A DNA stretch of 64,000 bases, taken from Gigaspora rosea (Eukaryota; Glomeromycota; Glomeromycetes; Diversisporales; Gigasporaceae). Below are positions 12,206-24,937 of the stretch, piece after piece (the stretch's first letter is position 1; each line of letters begins with the position of its first letter). The stretch covers positions 5,113 to 69,112 of the forward strand of contig QKWP01000037.1 of NCBI GenBank assembly GCA_003550325.1, written 5' to 3'. Position numbers and translations under genes: made by a program. The notes below the pieces were generated by a model. The model saw only the letters and a list, made by a program, of their open reading frames with translations, ran no database searches and was not told the origin of the DNA.

Positions 12206-12964
12206 ATTTACTTAAGAAAAATAAAGGAAGTAAGCCAGTGTAGTGCTGAAGAGACCTTTATTCGAGTAAATCAAAAACTAATCTAGTAACTTTATTAGAG
12301 TTAAATCGTTAAACGTATACATTCTCCCTTCTTAATAGTTACAATACGGAACATGCCGAAATTACAAACCTAATTGTATCGGCTGAAAAATCATTCGGTC
12401 AATTTTTATTAGGCATTCCAGGAATTACGAAATAGCTGTAATTAATTTTGCATGTCTTAAAATAAAAATGCTATATGTTTTGCATGTCAAAACTAAATTT
12501 TATCGATCTAAATCCATTTATTTACAATAGAATTCTAACAAACCAAGTATTAAGAGAATTTGTGAGTTTTTTTTAATGATCAATATAAAGATCATTAGAT
12601 TTTAAAATGAAAGATATGTTGTGCGATTAAAATACTCTTAGGTTGAAACATATCATTTTACAGAAATAATATAAAATGCATAAGCACTAGAACATTTAAT
12701 CATTAAATCACATAATATGTCATTATGTACCTTGGCACCTTTGATATGTATCCATTAATTAATTATTTTAATTAATATTAATAAAAAATTATTCTTAGTA
12801 TTTAAAAATGGTATAGAAACAATCATTATGTGTTTGTAGAAATTATTAAACCAAAAATTGAATAAAATTTTTTAACAAATTAAAAGGATTAATTTGTAAC
12901 AAAAAAATAAAATTAAGTATTGAATTAGTCAAAATATTTCCAATTATATTTTCATTAACCTGGA

Positions 12965-13917
12965 TCACTGCGTGATTGTAGGCCGAAAGCTGGAGGTGAA
13001 AGTAGGTGTGGGTAGTGGATTGGTGGTGAAAGTAGATGTGGGTAGTGAGTTTGTGGTGGTGGTAAATATTGAAGTTGAAGGATTCAAGGGAGATAATGTT
13101 TTGCCAGTTTTTGGATCAATAACTGTACGATCCATTATTAAAAGAAACTGTAATTAGTTTATGTAAACAATAATTTAATTTCAAAGCAAAATGCATCCAC
13201 TCTTTTAATAATAATACTTACTAACAATGCTATTCTAAATATTATTGAGACCATATTTTTAATTACAGAAATATCTAAATTCATTTTAGAAACTATCAAT
13301 TGAGCAAAATGATTTGTGGGTATAAAGTTAAGAATAGTATTAACAATGCCTTTGCTACATAGAGTACAGCATCCATAAAAGGTATCAGAACTTTCAGAAA
13401 TCAAATGTTTAGAGTTAGGTAATCCATAAATATTTCTAGCTATTCATCCCCAAAAAGTACTTTTTTTATTTTCAAAGCATATTGAATCATGTAAAGGTGA
13501 ATAAAAAACGGAATCAGCAAAAATCATTTGTTCTAATGAATTATTTTGAAGGTCAGTTGTAGCACAAGCTGCAAAAATAGAGCTAACATAAGATTGAATA
13601 AAATTATCAGAACATTTTGGGAGGTTACAAAAATTTATTGAAAGATTTATTAGTGTATTTCTAAAATTTGGAAAATTTTTCTGGATTATTCAGAAATTTG
13701 TCAATTGCTTCGAAATTTTTTTTTCATAAAGTGGTCGAGAGTCTGCAATATTTATATATTTAGCAAAATTCAGGTTCTGAGATAATTGTAACTGTTGCAT
13801 TTAAACATTGGGATGTAAAATTGTTAAATGGGTTAACATTAAATAGGTCTGATAAAGAGCTTTGTGTTGATCCAAGTTTGCCAAAACAAGAAGAAAAATA
13901 ATTGTGAAAAATTTCAT
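12965..13917 (-). pseudogene. Secreted Cys-rich protein, broken copy A
   Basis: Homologous over its length to the intact gene at 49503-50473. The start (ATG at 13917) and most of the Cys-bearing segments are visible, but the frame is interrupted. Where copy B reads FCWDEFARN, copy A has lost bases and runs into stops near 13441-13446, and the central part is out of frame. The 5' splice site of the final intron is a canonical GTAAGT here (about 13217-13222), but the acceptor AG present in copy B is changed near 13133. The Ser/Thr-rich tail exon is still recognisable to 12965. It diverges from the adjacent lipase pseudogene, as in copy B. Confidence 0.8.
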
Positions 13918-15006
13918 AATTTTTCTAATAATTTAGAATATTTTTATTTTCATGCGAAAATTTACTATCAAGGCGAGACTATAAGGTTTTGAATTTGTGA
14001 AAAAAGAAAATAAAAAACTTTAGGAAAATTTTTAATTAAAAGTTAATTTTTCTGAGAGAATTCCTTCCTTTTGTAAATTATAGCGTGAAAAAAGAATCAA
14101 ATTACAAATTGATTTTTATGACAATCCCGATCACTATATCGGGATTAACGAATAATTCCCAATGGATCAGGATATAATTACTAAGTTAATATGTATTTTG
14201 TGAGTTAAAAATTGGGATTCCTGGCGGTATTAAAAAATTTCATTATGCATTAAGCAGATTCCAATTTGGATTATACACATTTATTAATAATATATTTGTT
14301 GGTTTTTTACTAAATTACGAGATAGGCTAAAATAAGGTGCCGAAACGAAATAAGCGAAAAATAAAATGTAGAGATTTTCCAATCTCTATGCCAATCCTTA
14401 GAAAATTGTGCGCGGCGTTGGTCAAAAAGAAATTTGCCAATCTCTAATCATCTCTATATTAACTATTTACTCTTAGATATACCAATGATTTATATTGGTT
14501 TTAAAGTTGGTATGAATTTTAAGATATGTCTAAATTAGACAAGGAAATTCTATTAATTGTAGAATAAAGGCAGATCGTTATCAAATTTTCAGAATACAGA
14601 TTCTTTAAAACTTGTAATATGCTTTTTTAATAGATATTTTACTTTCTATAAAAATATTTAACTTAAGTAATTAAAACTTATTATTTGAATCAACTTGATG
14701 AGATGATTCGATTAATACTAAAATCTTAATTACATGGGTTTAAAATATTTTTGTTAAAAGTAAATCTTCAAAAAGCTTGACTAATAGGTTTTCTCTTTGT
14801 GAAAATTTTCCTCATACATCCGTATATACGTACGTCCTGGATTTTTTTATCATCTGATTGCCAAAATTGACTTCTTAAATCGATAATTGATTTATAATTA
14901 CGTTAAATATAAATATTAAAGCATAAAAAGATCGGAATTACGAAAAAAGACATGTACGCATGTTAAAAGAAAATTGCGAAATAAATTAAATAAATAAAAT
15001 AAAATA
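13918..15006. promoter_or_regulatory. Shared divergent intergenic region, copy A
   Basis: About 1.1 kb between the starts of two outward-facing genes, conserved with 50474-51724 in copy B. It includes CCCGATCACTATAT, GGTGCCGAAACGAAATAAG and a CGTATATACGTACGT stretch. A TATA-like sequence (GCATAAAAAG at about 14922) lies 85 bases before the lipase ATG. No binding sites could be assigned. Confidence 0.4.
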
Positions 15007-16964
15007 ATGAATAAACAATTCATAGTATTAATTATTAGTTTATTATTTTTTGTTTCGTAGTTTATGATTCTTATGAATTTAGCACCAGACCTATAACTGA
15101 TGCAGAAGTGAACATATTAGAACGATTTGCTCGCTATTCTTTCTTAACAAACGATCAATCAATATCAGAAGTAGCGAACTGAACTAGTGATTCTTGCAAA
15201 GAGATTACTAATGATACTAAAACCATTATAGCTAAACCAGTTAGTATTCAAATATTATTTATTTTTATAATTTAAAAATAAATTTTTGTAACATATAATT
15301 TAATATCCATTTCTTAAATTCTTTTGGTGCTGTCATGTAAGTTAATGGATAAAAATAGTTTGATATAATTTACATCATGTTATCTGTAATTGTTAATTCT
15401 TATTTATACATTTAGAGATCTCAATAAGTGTTGATAAAAATAGTAATATTATTGATTTTCTCGCATATATAATCGTTAATAAATGAACTAAAGAAATCGT
15501 TATCACCTTCCGTGGAACAGCTAACGATTATATAGCTAATATTGGATCCTTTAACTTAGTCAGATATTCATTTTAAAATCTTCAATCATTAAGATCTAAT
15601 AAAGATACCCATGTTAGTGAAGGATTTTTTACCGTATAGCAAAGGTTTCAATCATCAAATCTTACAAACACATTAAATTCGCTTATGAAAGAACTTCCAA
15701 GCTTTAACGTTTCGGTAACTCGTCATAGTTTAGGAGTAGGTAATGAAAATATCTTTTTTTTTTTAATTCGTAATACTTAACTTTGGATTTTAACAACATC
15801 TTCCAAAAGCTAAGCTCTGCTTTTATGGGTTTAATATGTCACATGGAGGAAATGAATATTGCTAGTTATGTCAATGAAGAATTAGTAAGTTTAGCTAGGT
15901 AACCTTATTTTCGAATTGCATTACAATCTTGTTTGCAAGCCAGATATTATTTATTTTGTTTTTATAAATGGAATTTGAATGTAATGAATTTCAGAATTTG
16001 GAATTGCTTAGTTTTTTGTGGTTTATTGTATATATATACCTTAAAAATCCTAATTTAATTAATAAATTCTAAATTTATAAAATTCCTACAACATATATGT
16101 GAAGGTTTCCAAAAAAAAGAAAATAATTCCTCAGGTTTAAATTATAACTTGCAGACTATAAAGATTTTTGGATGGCGGTCTAGTAAATTATGAACCTAAC
16201 GGTGTAAGTTTAATTTTTTCTTGGCTGCTCTAATACTTCAGTGCCGACAATAAAATATGAAATTCATAATTCGCGACTACTTCACTTGAAAGGATCAGGA
16301 CTGATCTTGTACACATCAACCTTATTCCTTTGCTGACTACCTTTGATAAATAATTAATTAAAATAATGAATATTATGAATTGAAAAAAAAACAATACATA
16401 ACTTATATATTTTTTTTAATCGATATCATTTAGCGGAACTTATATGTATTAATATTCCAATAGGTTATCATTAGATGCCATTAAATAGAATATTTATTTG
16501 CCAATGCTCCAAGAAAAATCGAAATTTTTAGTCCACAGGTAATGCAAACTTAATATTCAGCTGTATAGTTATATTAACCCTTGCATTTTCTAATATTGTC
16601 ATGATTTTTTGTCTACGTTTAAATAGGATTGTATATATCGTGTCGTTTCGAAAGCTGATTTAATTTATAGGGTCCCCCTCGGCCATTTTGGGTACAACCT
16701 AAGGGTAAGTATGGATCTTTGACCACACAAGCAACCCTATACAAAAGATGCTATTGTATGTAGTGGAAATGATAGTCCCGGTAACTATATATATATATAT
16801 TTAAGTTACTTGTTGTTTTTTTTTAACCAATAAATTATGAAAAGCAGAGCATTCAGAAACCTTGCTTTACTCTGTCCAATGGTGATATTTCGAGTTTGTC
16901 TCCTGCATGAGTTCAAAGTTCACAAAAACTTGCTGATCACATTAAAGGAAAAAAACTTCGATAG
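15007..16964 (+). pseudogene. Class 3 lipase, broken copy A
   Basis: Same exon order as the copy at 51725. Exon 1 starts at ATG 15007 but loses its frame after the signal peptide. Exon 2 contains several stops. The serine elbow, GHSLGG in copy B, reads RHSLGV here, so one of the two conserved glycines of GxSxG is lost. Exon 3 starts after a short intron and is frame-broken (PRGGN is disturbed). Exon 4 (about 16627-16780) keeps the region equivalent to VSKADL and VPPRP with indels. Copy A retains a last exon (16848-16964) absent from copy B: a Cys (QKPCF) and then LADHIKG, the likely place of the catalytic His, separated by an in-frame TGA. This is a family B-type (Rhizomucor-like) secreted lipase by architecture. 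Confidence 0.8.
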
Positions 16965-17413
16965 TTAGTGATGAATCTTTTCAACAAGATGAACAGATTC
17001 AAATGTACTGCGATAATAAATTTTGGCTATTTTTATGTTTGATGAATTTATTTTGAACATATTTAATATTATATTGTTGATAGAATTTTACTTATGTAAC
17101 TAATCGATTTTTTTAGTCCACTTATTGGTAATTATTTTTAATCTTATTTACATTTTTATTTTCAGAACTAATTATATATTTTTAAACAGCAAATAGGAAA
17201 AGTTGAAAGAATACATGATGAAGTCGCAATTTTTTGTCATAAAGCAGCACAACCACATAAATATAGAGTTCACAATATTCTACTTCAAATTTTGATGAAT
17301 CTCACAAAGTGTTGAATTAGATGTTTATGATGATATGCCTCATGATTAGCAGTTAATTATTAATTTTTGAGTGGAAACAGATCACTAAATATTTTAACTC
17401 AAAAAACTGATAT
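16965..17413 (+). other. Lipase 3' flank, shared with 36830-37345
   Basis: This stretch matches the fragment at 36960-37345, including TTACTTATGTAACTAATCGA and a TTTCTGAACTAAT/TTTCAGAACTAAT junction followed by AGGAAAAGTTGAAAGAATAC. That junction looks like a splice acceptor in front of a short open stretch (VERIHDEVAIFCHKAAQPHK, about 17203-17262). It could be one more exon of the lipase transcript or of a neighbouring gene. Confidence 0.45.
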
Positions 17414-17422
17414 CACAACAAT
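17414..17422. repeat. 9-bp target-site duplication, left
   Basis: CACAACAAT, repeated exactly at 22369-22377, directly flanks the inverted termini of the MULE-like element. Confidence 0.85.
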
Positions 17423-18377
17423 CGGTTATTCGATATAGAGGATCAGTTCCCTATAGCTGTTCTGTTTTGCCGTATCCATATTTGTAGCGTACCTTATGGT
17501 TACTTTGAAGTACCATAAAAGTACTACAAAGTTCTTTTTATTTAAAGTACGGATAAAGATTCCCAGTACCAATCAGGGTACTTCGCAGTAGTTTAATAGT
17601 TATCTTATAATACTTTAAAGTACCTAATATCGATATATCGATCAATGTTCAAATTTGTTAACAGTTACACAAGCATAATCACGTTTAATGTTTCCCTCAT
17701 AATTAACCTTTATTATTCAGCCCTTTTTGACGAACATGTTAATATCTTCGAATATTATAAAATTGACCCTACAGAGATTGGACACTTGGTTTATAAGCAT
17801 TTTTTCTTAGTAGCGGCATTAATAGGATAGAGACTTCTTCAATACTTTCTTAAGTTTGGCTTCTTTTTTCACTTTCTATTTATTTCAGAATTCTTTGTTG
17901 TTTTATCTTATGTATCATGTAATTAATACCGATTGCACCAAAAGCACCTATAGCTCTGGAGGTTATGGATTTAAGTATGAGTGGAAGGATAGTAAGTTAA
18001 TAGTTGCTCTAAATAACTAAAGTTTGATAGTATTTTAGGTTTAAATAAAAAAATTATTAATAAGATAATTATTAAACTACTTGCAGGTATAGCGATAATA
18101 TTAAATTATTTATTATTATGAAATAAAAGTCTAAATTATTGATTATCTTACAAAATATTTTTAGATTCTATAGTTGTAATACATATACGTTCAAAATATT
18201 TTTTTATGCAAATAATTGATTATAATTTGAGTATTAAAAGGCTGGGTTATTATTTATTTTAAATTTTATATTATGAGAATTAAAAAATTAATTTTTCTTA
18301 GTTTGTATTTTTATTTAAGCAATTGAATAAATTTTTATATTAAATGAAATTATACAATATATATGGAATATTACATA

Positions 18378-21300
18378 TTACATATTAAGATCTTTTTTCA
18401 TTTTTGCAATATTTAATTTTTTTAATTCTAATTCAGCTTCACGTTCTTCTAAAGCAATTTCTTTTTCTCGAATTGCTAATTTTCTTTCAATTTCGTTCAG
18501 ATCTGTATTAGTTTGTTCTATTTTATTACTTTCATTATTGGATTTTGTTCGTTGCCTTTTTCCTGAGATTAATTTAGTAGAATTTTTTTTGCGCTTATTT
18601 GCTAAATAAATTATATTGTTAATTAAAGATTTAAATTAATTATATATTAATTAATATATGTATTACATACTATTTTTTGTATAGAACTCTTTGCTCTTGC
18701 TACTATGCCTTGATCACGACTAGTATAAGAAACTCCTGAGATATCATGTATTTTCTTTGAATGAAAGGTTCTTCTATCTTCTAAGAAACCTCTAAAATAA
18801 AAAAATAAAATAATATAGTATTTAGTATATTAATAAATAAATGAATTTTAATAATTAATTTGTAATAAATAAATTTTACTTTTGAATTGCTATACGAAGA
18901 CATAAATTTGTACCATAGTGATTTACTCTTGCATGACTGCTTTCAGATATATTGGTATTATGTGGAGTAGAATACCAAATATCAATAGAAATATTTGAAA
19001 AAGATGCAATAACCCAATCAGTTGAATAAAATTTAGTCCATCCTAAAATTTAAATAATTTAATAAATTAATTTTAATTATTATAAAATTTTAATTACTAA
19101 TTATTACCTTCAAGTTTTTCATTATCAATTTGTTTAAGTATTTCAAATATTTCTTCAATACGCACTTTTGTAGTAGCAGTAGAAATTTCTTTTATTAATT
19201 GTTTTATATTTTCATTATGTTGACAATTATGAATACTTCTAATAAAATTAATTATTAAATTAGTTTAGATAATTTTAACATATTATATTATAATAATTAA
19301 TTAAAGTTTACCTATAAAAATGTACTTGACAACTTTTAAAGATATAAGTTAAATGTTCATCCCAAGTATATTTTGGTTCAATATTAGCTAATGCTAATCC
19401 TAAACCTTTTGCCTGACCTTGGTCTAAATCACCAAGTATGCATTTCCATCCTTTATTATGATATAATAAAATGTTGGAGATTCATTTGTTAAAATTTTAA
19501 TATAATTCCACAAGCTTGTAAAAATTCGATAATATATTTCAGCAGATGATCCATTTGTATAAACTCGTGCATAAGTAATACCTAATAAATCAATTATTTA
19601 GTATTAATTTATATATTATTATTTAAATATAGTAATTATAAACTTCTTACTTTGATTATAATTTTCACAATAACTATTAACTTCAAACTCATTTATTTCA
19701 CCATGTACTCTTTTGAATGCCATATCAATTTGAAAATATTCTGAATTTTTCCATGCAATAGCTTGTTCTGCATTTATACAAATAATTATTAAACTTCCAT
19801 CATTAAATGTTCCTATAATTTAATAAATTAATTTAATTTAAAAATAAATAAAATATATTTATTATTAATATAATAAACAAACCAATTTCTTGTAAATATC
19901 CATTAAATTCTTTATTTCCATTCCAGAATTCTGTTGCAATTTCCAATAAACCTTGTCCAAAAGGAAATTGTTTTTGTTGTGCTTTGTTTACAAGATATCT
20001 TAGTTTGTCTAAATTATTAAGAAAAGCATGTATTTCGGTATAAAGATCTTTACCAAAATGTGCTTTTAATAAATTCCTAGATAAAATTTTTTTGGGTGTG
20101 ACTGTTCAAATGTTTGAGTAGCTTCATTAATTATATGTTCCAGGTTGATTTGAATTCCAGTTGGAATATTAACTGGAGGTAGTGCTGGGTGACTGTGAAT
20201 TCCTTTGCATATTAAAACAACAAATGGTGTTGTTTTTAAATCTAATGGAACAAGCTTGATAAATTTAACATTGCAACGTAATTTAATTATTTTTCCTTTT
20301 CGTTTGAGACACTCATCAGATAAGTGAAAAAATGCTAATATAATAGATTATACTAGGAAAATGGGAACCATTTAAAAGTCCGAAGGATAAATATAAAATC
20401 AATTTTTTTATGTTACACCTGATCTAACCAATAACCATCAGTTTTCTATTGTTTTGATTTTTTTATGTTACACCTGATCTAGCCAATCAGGATTCAGAAT
20501 TTGCTAACACACGGACATCGGGTGTACTATTGCTCTACCTGTGAGTGTCCTTCGGACAATAAAATTGTAAATTAATATCTGATATAATTAATTTTTAATT
20601 ACATACAACACACTTTTTTTCGAGAACTTGTAGCTAATACTGTACGACAGTTTTCTATTGGTTTATTTAAATTAAGCTATTAATAAATTAATTAGTTTAT
20701 AAATTAATAATTAAATAATTAATAATTAATAAACTAATAATCAAAATTAAAAAATTATTTTTACTTACAGATTTGCCTTTAAATAATTTCTCTAAAATAA
20801 TTATATCAATTTCATTTTCATCTATTCGATGATGAGTATGTTTTTCTCCTGCTGCCCAAGCAGAACAACCAATAAAATATGATGGAACATCATCATCTGA
20901 TTTTTTTCCATAACGGCAAATTTGAGCTTTACCCGTACAAGTTGAAAAATTATAAGGACATTGAAAGTTTACAAAAGCTAAATATTTTCTTTATATTAAA
21001 TTAATAGATTATTTAATTTAGGCTTCATAAAATTTAATAATAAAAAAATATAGAACTAACGCATGTGTTTTAGCTTCTTTAGATGTTTGTGAATCAGCAG
21101 GTTGATTAATTTTGTAAAAATCAAAATCAGCATTAACTTCACTATGCTGTGCTTCCTTTAATTCACTTGGTACGAATTCACACACTTTAGCTCAAGTACA
21201 AGTTCTAATAGATTTATTTACTTTACATCCCAAATATTCACACTCTATAATTTTATTACCGCCACCATCACCCATATTATATTGTATCTAATTGAAATTA

Positions 21301-21817
21301 AATTTAATAAATTATTTATAAAAATAATACTATGATATTTAAAATAAAATCTTACATCCGAAAAAGCAACATTATAATCATTCCATTTAGAAATGTTATA
21401 AATAATTGCAATGCCTTCAGAAGATGTAGGAGGATATTCAATTGGTATTAGAGAATGTCGAATCTCATTTATACACAAATTTTTTGTAAAAAAATTATGT
21501 GTATTAATAATATCGGCTTCATCATCTGTTGCTTGCATCTAAATATATAATAAGTTATAAATTTATATCATTATATAAATAAAAATAAATTAAATTAATT
21601 TTAGTAAACTTACTAAATCATCTATATCTATTTCAGGAATTTCAAGATCGGATGCTTCACTAGATGCAGCAGTTAAGTCAATAAAATCATCGCACAATGA
21701 TATACTTAAAAAGCTTGATGATATAGATTTTTGCTTGTCATTTAATGATGTTAAAGATTCAGTCTTTGAAATAATTGAAGATTCAGACAGTGAAGAGTCA
21801 AGTTTCTTTAATGACAT
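18378..21817 (-). pseudogene. MULE-like DDE transposase, 12 exons, damaged
   Basis: Exons inferred from splice sites (high to low): 21817-21614, 21538-21356, 21287-21061, 20977-20769, 20676-20607, 20334-19883, 19812-19651, 19581-19312, 19238-19108, 19042-18880, 18791-18671, 18601-18378. Residues in order: an acidic Ser-rich start (MSLKKLDSS); a Cys/His region ending in CKGIHSHPALPP, like the zinc motif of WRKY/FLYWCH-type MULE proteins; FQIDMAFKRV (first Asp); WKCILGDLDQGQAKGLGLAL (second Asp); WDEHLTYIFKSCQVHFYR; NTNISESSHARVN (third acidic residue); and a Lys/Glu-rich coil ending LNIAKMKKDLNM. It would cut and join element ends in the nucleus. Lesions: TGA at 21192-21194, a one-base loss in the T run at 20087-20093, and a frame change near 19465. 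These could be decay or sequencing error. A further ATG in frame at 21871 is possible. Confidence 0.8.
20378..20557. mobile_element. 180-bp miniature element inside a transposase intron
   Basis: Ends are GTCCGAAGGA and TCCTTCGGAC. It carries two direct copies of TTTTTTATGTTACACCTGAT about 65 bases apart. It lies wholly within intron 5 (20335-20606) of the transposase, enlarging it to 272 bases against the usual 60-100. Similar GATCAGGTGTAA words occur at about 37590. No clear target duplication. Confidence 0.6.
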
Positions 21818-22368
21818 TATTGTGAAAAACAATTGAAAAGTAAAGACAGCGAAGAAAAAAAGAGAATACATATTTATTTAATCAATGTTTAATCAATTGA
21901 TCAATATTTAATCAAATAATTAGCAATTAATAAATTTTCATAATTAAAATAGACGTCAAAAAATATTATAGCTATAAAAATCTTATACGGCTTCATAAGT
22001 ATTATAAATTAGTAAAAGAAGAGTCATTTAGTTGATGGGGTTCTTCTTTTCAAGATTGCAAACTTGAACTCGATGCATTAATATGCCGTGAATTTTTGGT
22101 AGATCCGGAAATTAACAATCGAAATTTTTGTACAAAATTGGATGGTACATGTTTACATTATTTATTTAAACCAAGCATTGTATTTACTCATAATTTCAAG
22201 ACCATCGAAATCAAAATTTTGAGTACATTACAGTACTAAACATAAAATATTACTAGTACTTTACAGTACTATAAAGTATATATTCGGTACTTTATAGTAC
22301 CATCGGATATTTGTAGCCGTACTATACTCTAAACCAGCATGGAACGGATACTCTATATATATATATTC

Positions 22369-22377
22369 CACAACAAT
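22369..22377. repeat. 9-bp target-site duplication, right
   Basis: CACAACAAT, identical to 17414-17422. Confidence 0.85.
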
Positions 22378-23854
22378 TGACAATTAATCGTTATACCGAT
22401 TTACAGACAAATCTGTCACTCAAACTATATTAGATATCACACGATTATAATATTCAAGTCGTTTTTGCATTATTGAGATATTCAAATTGAAATTTAAAAT
22501 GGACCAAATGTTTTATTCATTTTTAATATTTCGCTTATATTTACTTGTTTACTTAATTTAACAATTTTTAGAAGTTTCTTTTGTTAAACAAACTCAAATA
22601 TCATTTCATAAAACTTGCAATTTCATAAAAATGTTGCTTCAATAGAATCAGTTAAAAAATCATTATTCTAGAGAATAAGAATTAATACAAAGGTGATTTA
22701 GAACAGTATTATCTTGGTTTTTAAAATGAATAAAGTTGGCATTGTTCCTGATATAACTGATTATACAAATGTCAAATTTTATATTTAATATTTTTGTTTA
22801 ATACTTTGCATATTGATTCAGATCTAGGATTAATTACGCAATTTATAAGTTTTAATTATACAGTATAATATAATTGTTATTTTGATCTAATTTCTAGCAA
22901 AAATAAATTTTTTGCATTATTTTTTTTTAAAGCCAGTTTAAACAAACACTGTTCACTTTAATTGCCGTAATGCGCTTCTAGCATGACAAATAATGCAGTC
23001 AATTTTTAAATTATTATTTATATGTAAATAATTGCCTAATACGCGAGATTTTGAATTTTTCATTATGTAAAATAGCATTACATCGGTATTTCTGCAGTCT
23101 GCTATGAATTAATCGGCCTTTTGTTTTAGACGTACTAACCAAATATATAAATGAAATTAGAATATTGCGCAATGGTAAATCAAGAAACAATAGACATGAA
23201 CAGTTTACATCAAAATACATCAGCTTAAAAATGATTTTAATGCACACTGACAAAATTATCATCAATTTGCTAAGGTACTGTACGTTTATAAGTGTTGGTC
23301 TTAGATATAAATTTTTTATATCAAATATCCAATACAGTTAATTTGTTATGTTCAACCACAATCAGTTCATCATTGCCAAACACTACGTCTACTAATAATA
23401 ATTTTTAAGTTCGTCGTTTAAGCCAACGCGAATGAGATAACAAAGTGGGAGTAATGATAAAACAAAAAAGAATTCTTATATTGGATAATAAACTTCAGCT
23501 TGACGATTAAATTAATACGAATGAATGAAAGTATGAAAGTAAAGAAAATTAACTTAGTCAATAAATGCAAACAATTACGTTTCATTAAATAACCAAAATT
23601 TATTTTAAGATTTCTAGATGTAAAAAAAATATATATATGTATTGAATTGAGAACAAGTCAATTATACAGTAAAAAATACTATGCACGTGTATTTTGTATT
23701 TCGAAATTTGTCGAACTAATTTTTAAGTTGCAAAAGAATTCCAATAAATTGAGCAATAAAAGAATTAAATTTTTTCTTAAAATTCAAATATGAAGTTCTT
23801 GAAGTTTGAAAAATGAAAGATGAAGAATCGAATGTTTTCTTAAATTATATGCTA
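22378..23854. other. Intergenic DNA; start is lipase 3' flank
   Basis: 22380-22560 resembles 38215-38440 (shared words include AAACTATATTAGAT and AAAATGGACCA), the flank of a second lipase remnant. From there to 23854 I see AT-rich DNA without recognisable genes. An antisense frame of 83 codons at 23014-23265 has no protein-like features. Confidence 0.45.
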
Positions 23855-24440
23855 AACAATTCGCTAAATTTAAATTCCATCAAAAGTTAGTTTTAATGTG
23901 AGAAAAGTATTGTACACCCAATTATTTTCACACAAATAATATCCAATATAAATCAATAGATGCATTATGATGTGATTTAGGATGTTCTCAAGAGGCACAC
24001 TAGATAAGATTAGTTAGTGATTGTGGTTGTACTCATCCATTATAGCGATATTTAATGTCGAAATCCATTAGTATAAAAAATAATATCTCCCTCGATATGA
24101 TTAATTTATGAACGTGTTGATGTTCAATTATTACAATGAATTAAAATATTGATTGCAATTATTGCTTGAACAAAAACGTTTACTATTATTACCACTTAAC
24201 GATTATTGTTTTTACAATTCGAGATAAACTGTGGATTAACAAAAGGATAAAGCTCAATCTATAACAATGTTAAATTCTTTTGCCTTTCAGAATTTACTGC
24301 AAAAAATAAAATCAAAAAGTTTTTTTTTTTTTTTATTATTTCTGTGAAAAATTTTAGCGTAAGTAATAAGGTAATAATAAAGTAATTATTCGATAATGAT
24401 AATGTAATAGTAAAAAAATAGAAGTACATGTAATATAATT
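23855..24440 (+). repeat. Dispersed repeat, copy 2
   Basis: Matches 10185-10670 in the same orientation, with an extra segment at about 23995-24098 and a poly-T stretch at 24321-24334. It lies about 500 bases upstream of the Sel1/kinase pseudogene. Confidence 0.6.
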
Positions 24441-24937
24441 CAAGTGAAAAAGTTTCCATGGAAACCTTGAAAAAATGAGACGTTCACACGCAGACACCCA
24501 CGATGGATTTACAGCACCAGACACGACCCTGCGCGCAGAAATTCAAAATCTAAAAAATAATAAATAACATCATAGAATTAATTGAAGTATTAAATAGAAA
24601 CTTGTACAATTTTTTTTATAATTCTATATATCAAATCATATTTTACAAGATAAACTTAGATTTACCTGCCTACAGTAAATATCTTAAAATATGTTGAATC
24701 TATAAACCGCAATCCAATTCATATAAAGAACTTGTTAGATACTAAGGGATATTTAATCGAGTTAAGCATGCAAAGTAATCCAAGAACTCAAACACAAGAT
24801 TATATACAGTAAAAGATCTGCAAACAAAAATGCATATGATATTTTTACTACGTGGTACTGCTTGTATTAATCCTAATTTATAAATATTTGTACTTATATA
24901 TTTGTTTTTGGACGCTTTGTTTCTCATGTTTAAAACA
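24441..24937. other. Upstream region of the Sel1/kinase pseudogene
   Basis: About 500 bases, AT-rich, with a short GC-richer patch (24480-24540). No promoter motif could be assigned with confidence. Confidence 0.3.

Larger units (their letters stand above)
12206..16835 (+). repeat. Segmental duplication, copy A (copy B at 48720-53630)
   Basis: From ATTTACTTAAGAAAAATAAA onward this block matches 48720-53630 in the same orientation, including noncoding spacers, a reverse-strand secreted-protein gene and a forward-strand lipase gene. The copies differ by many small indels and substitutions. Copy A has most of the inactivating changes. Confidence 0.9.
17423..22368 (-). mobile_element. Complete MULE-like DNA transposon, 4.9 kb
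   Basis: The ends are inverted repeats: left ATATAGAGGATCAGTTCC (17432-17449) and right, on the other strand, ATATAGAGTATCCGTTCC. They are flanked by the exact 9-bp duplication CACAACAAT at 17414-17422 and 22369-22377; 9 bp is typical of Mutator-like elements. Inside both ends are arrays of AGTACTTTA/TAAAGTACC (17500-17620 and 22215-22310). The interior encodes a 12-exon transposase on the minus strand. The sequence to the right of the element (22370-22560) resembles 38215-38440, next to another lipase 3' fragment, so the element interrupts what was once continuous lipase flank. Confidence 0.85.

Noticed and set aside
21590..21871. Separate small secreted protein starting at 21871
   Set aside because: The frame is exon 1 of the MULE-like transposase. 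The hydrophobic start lies upstream of a better ATG at 21817.
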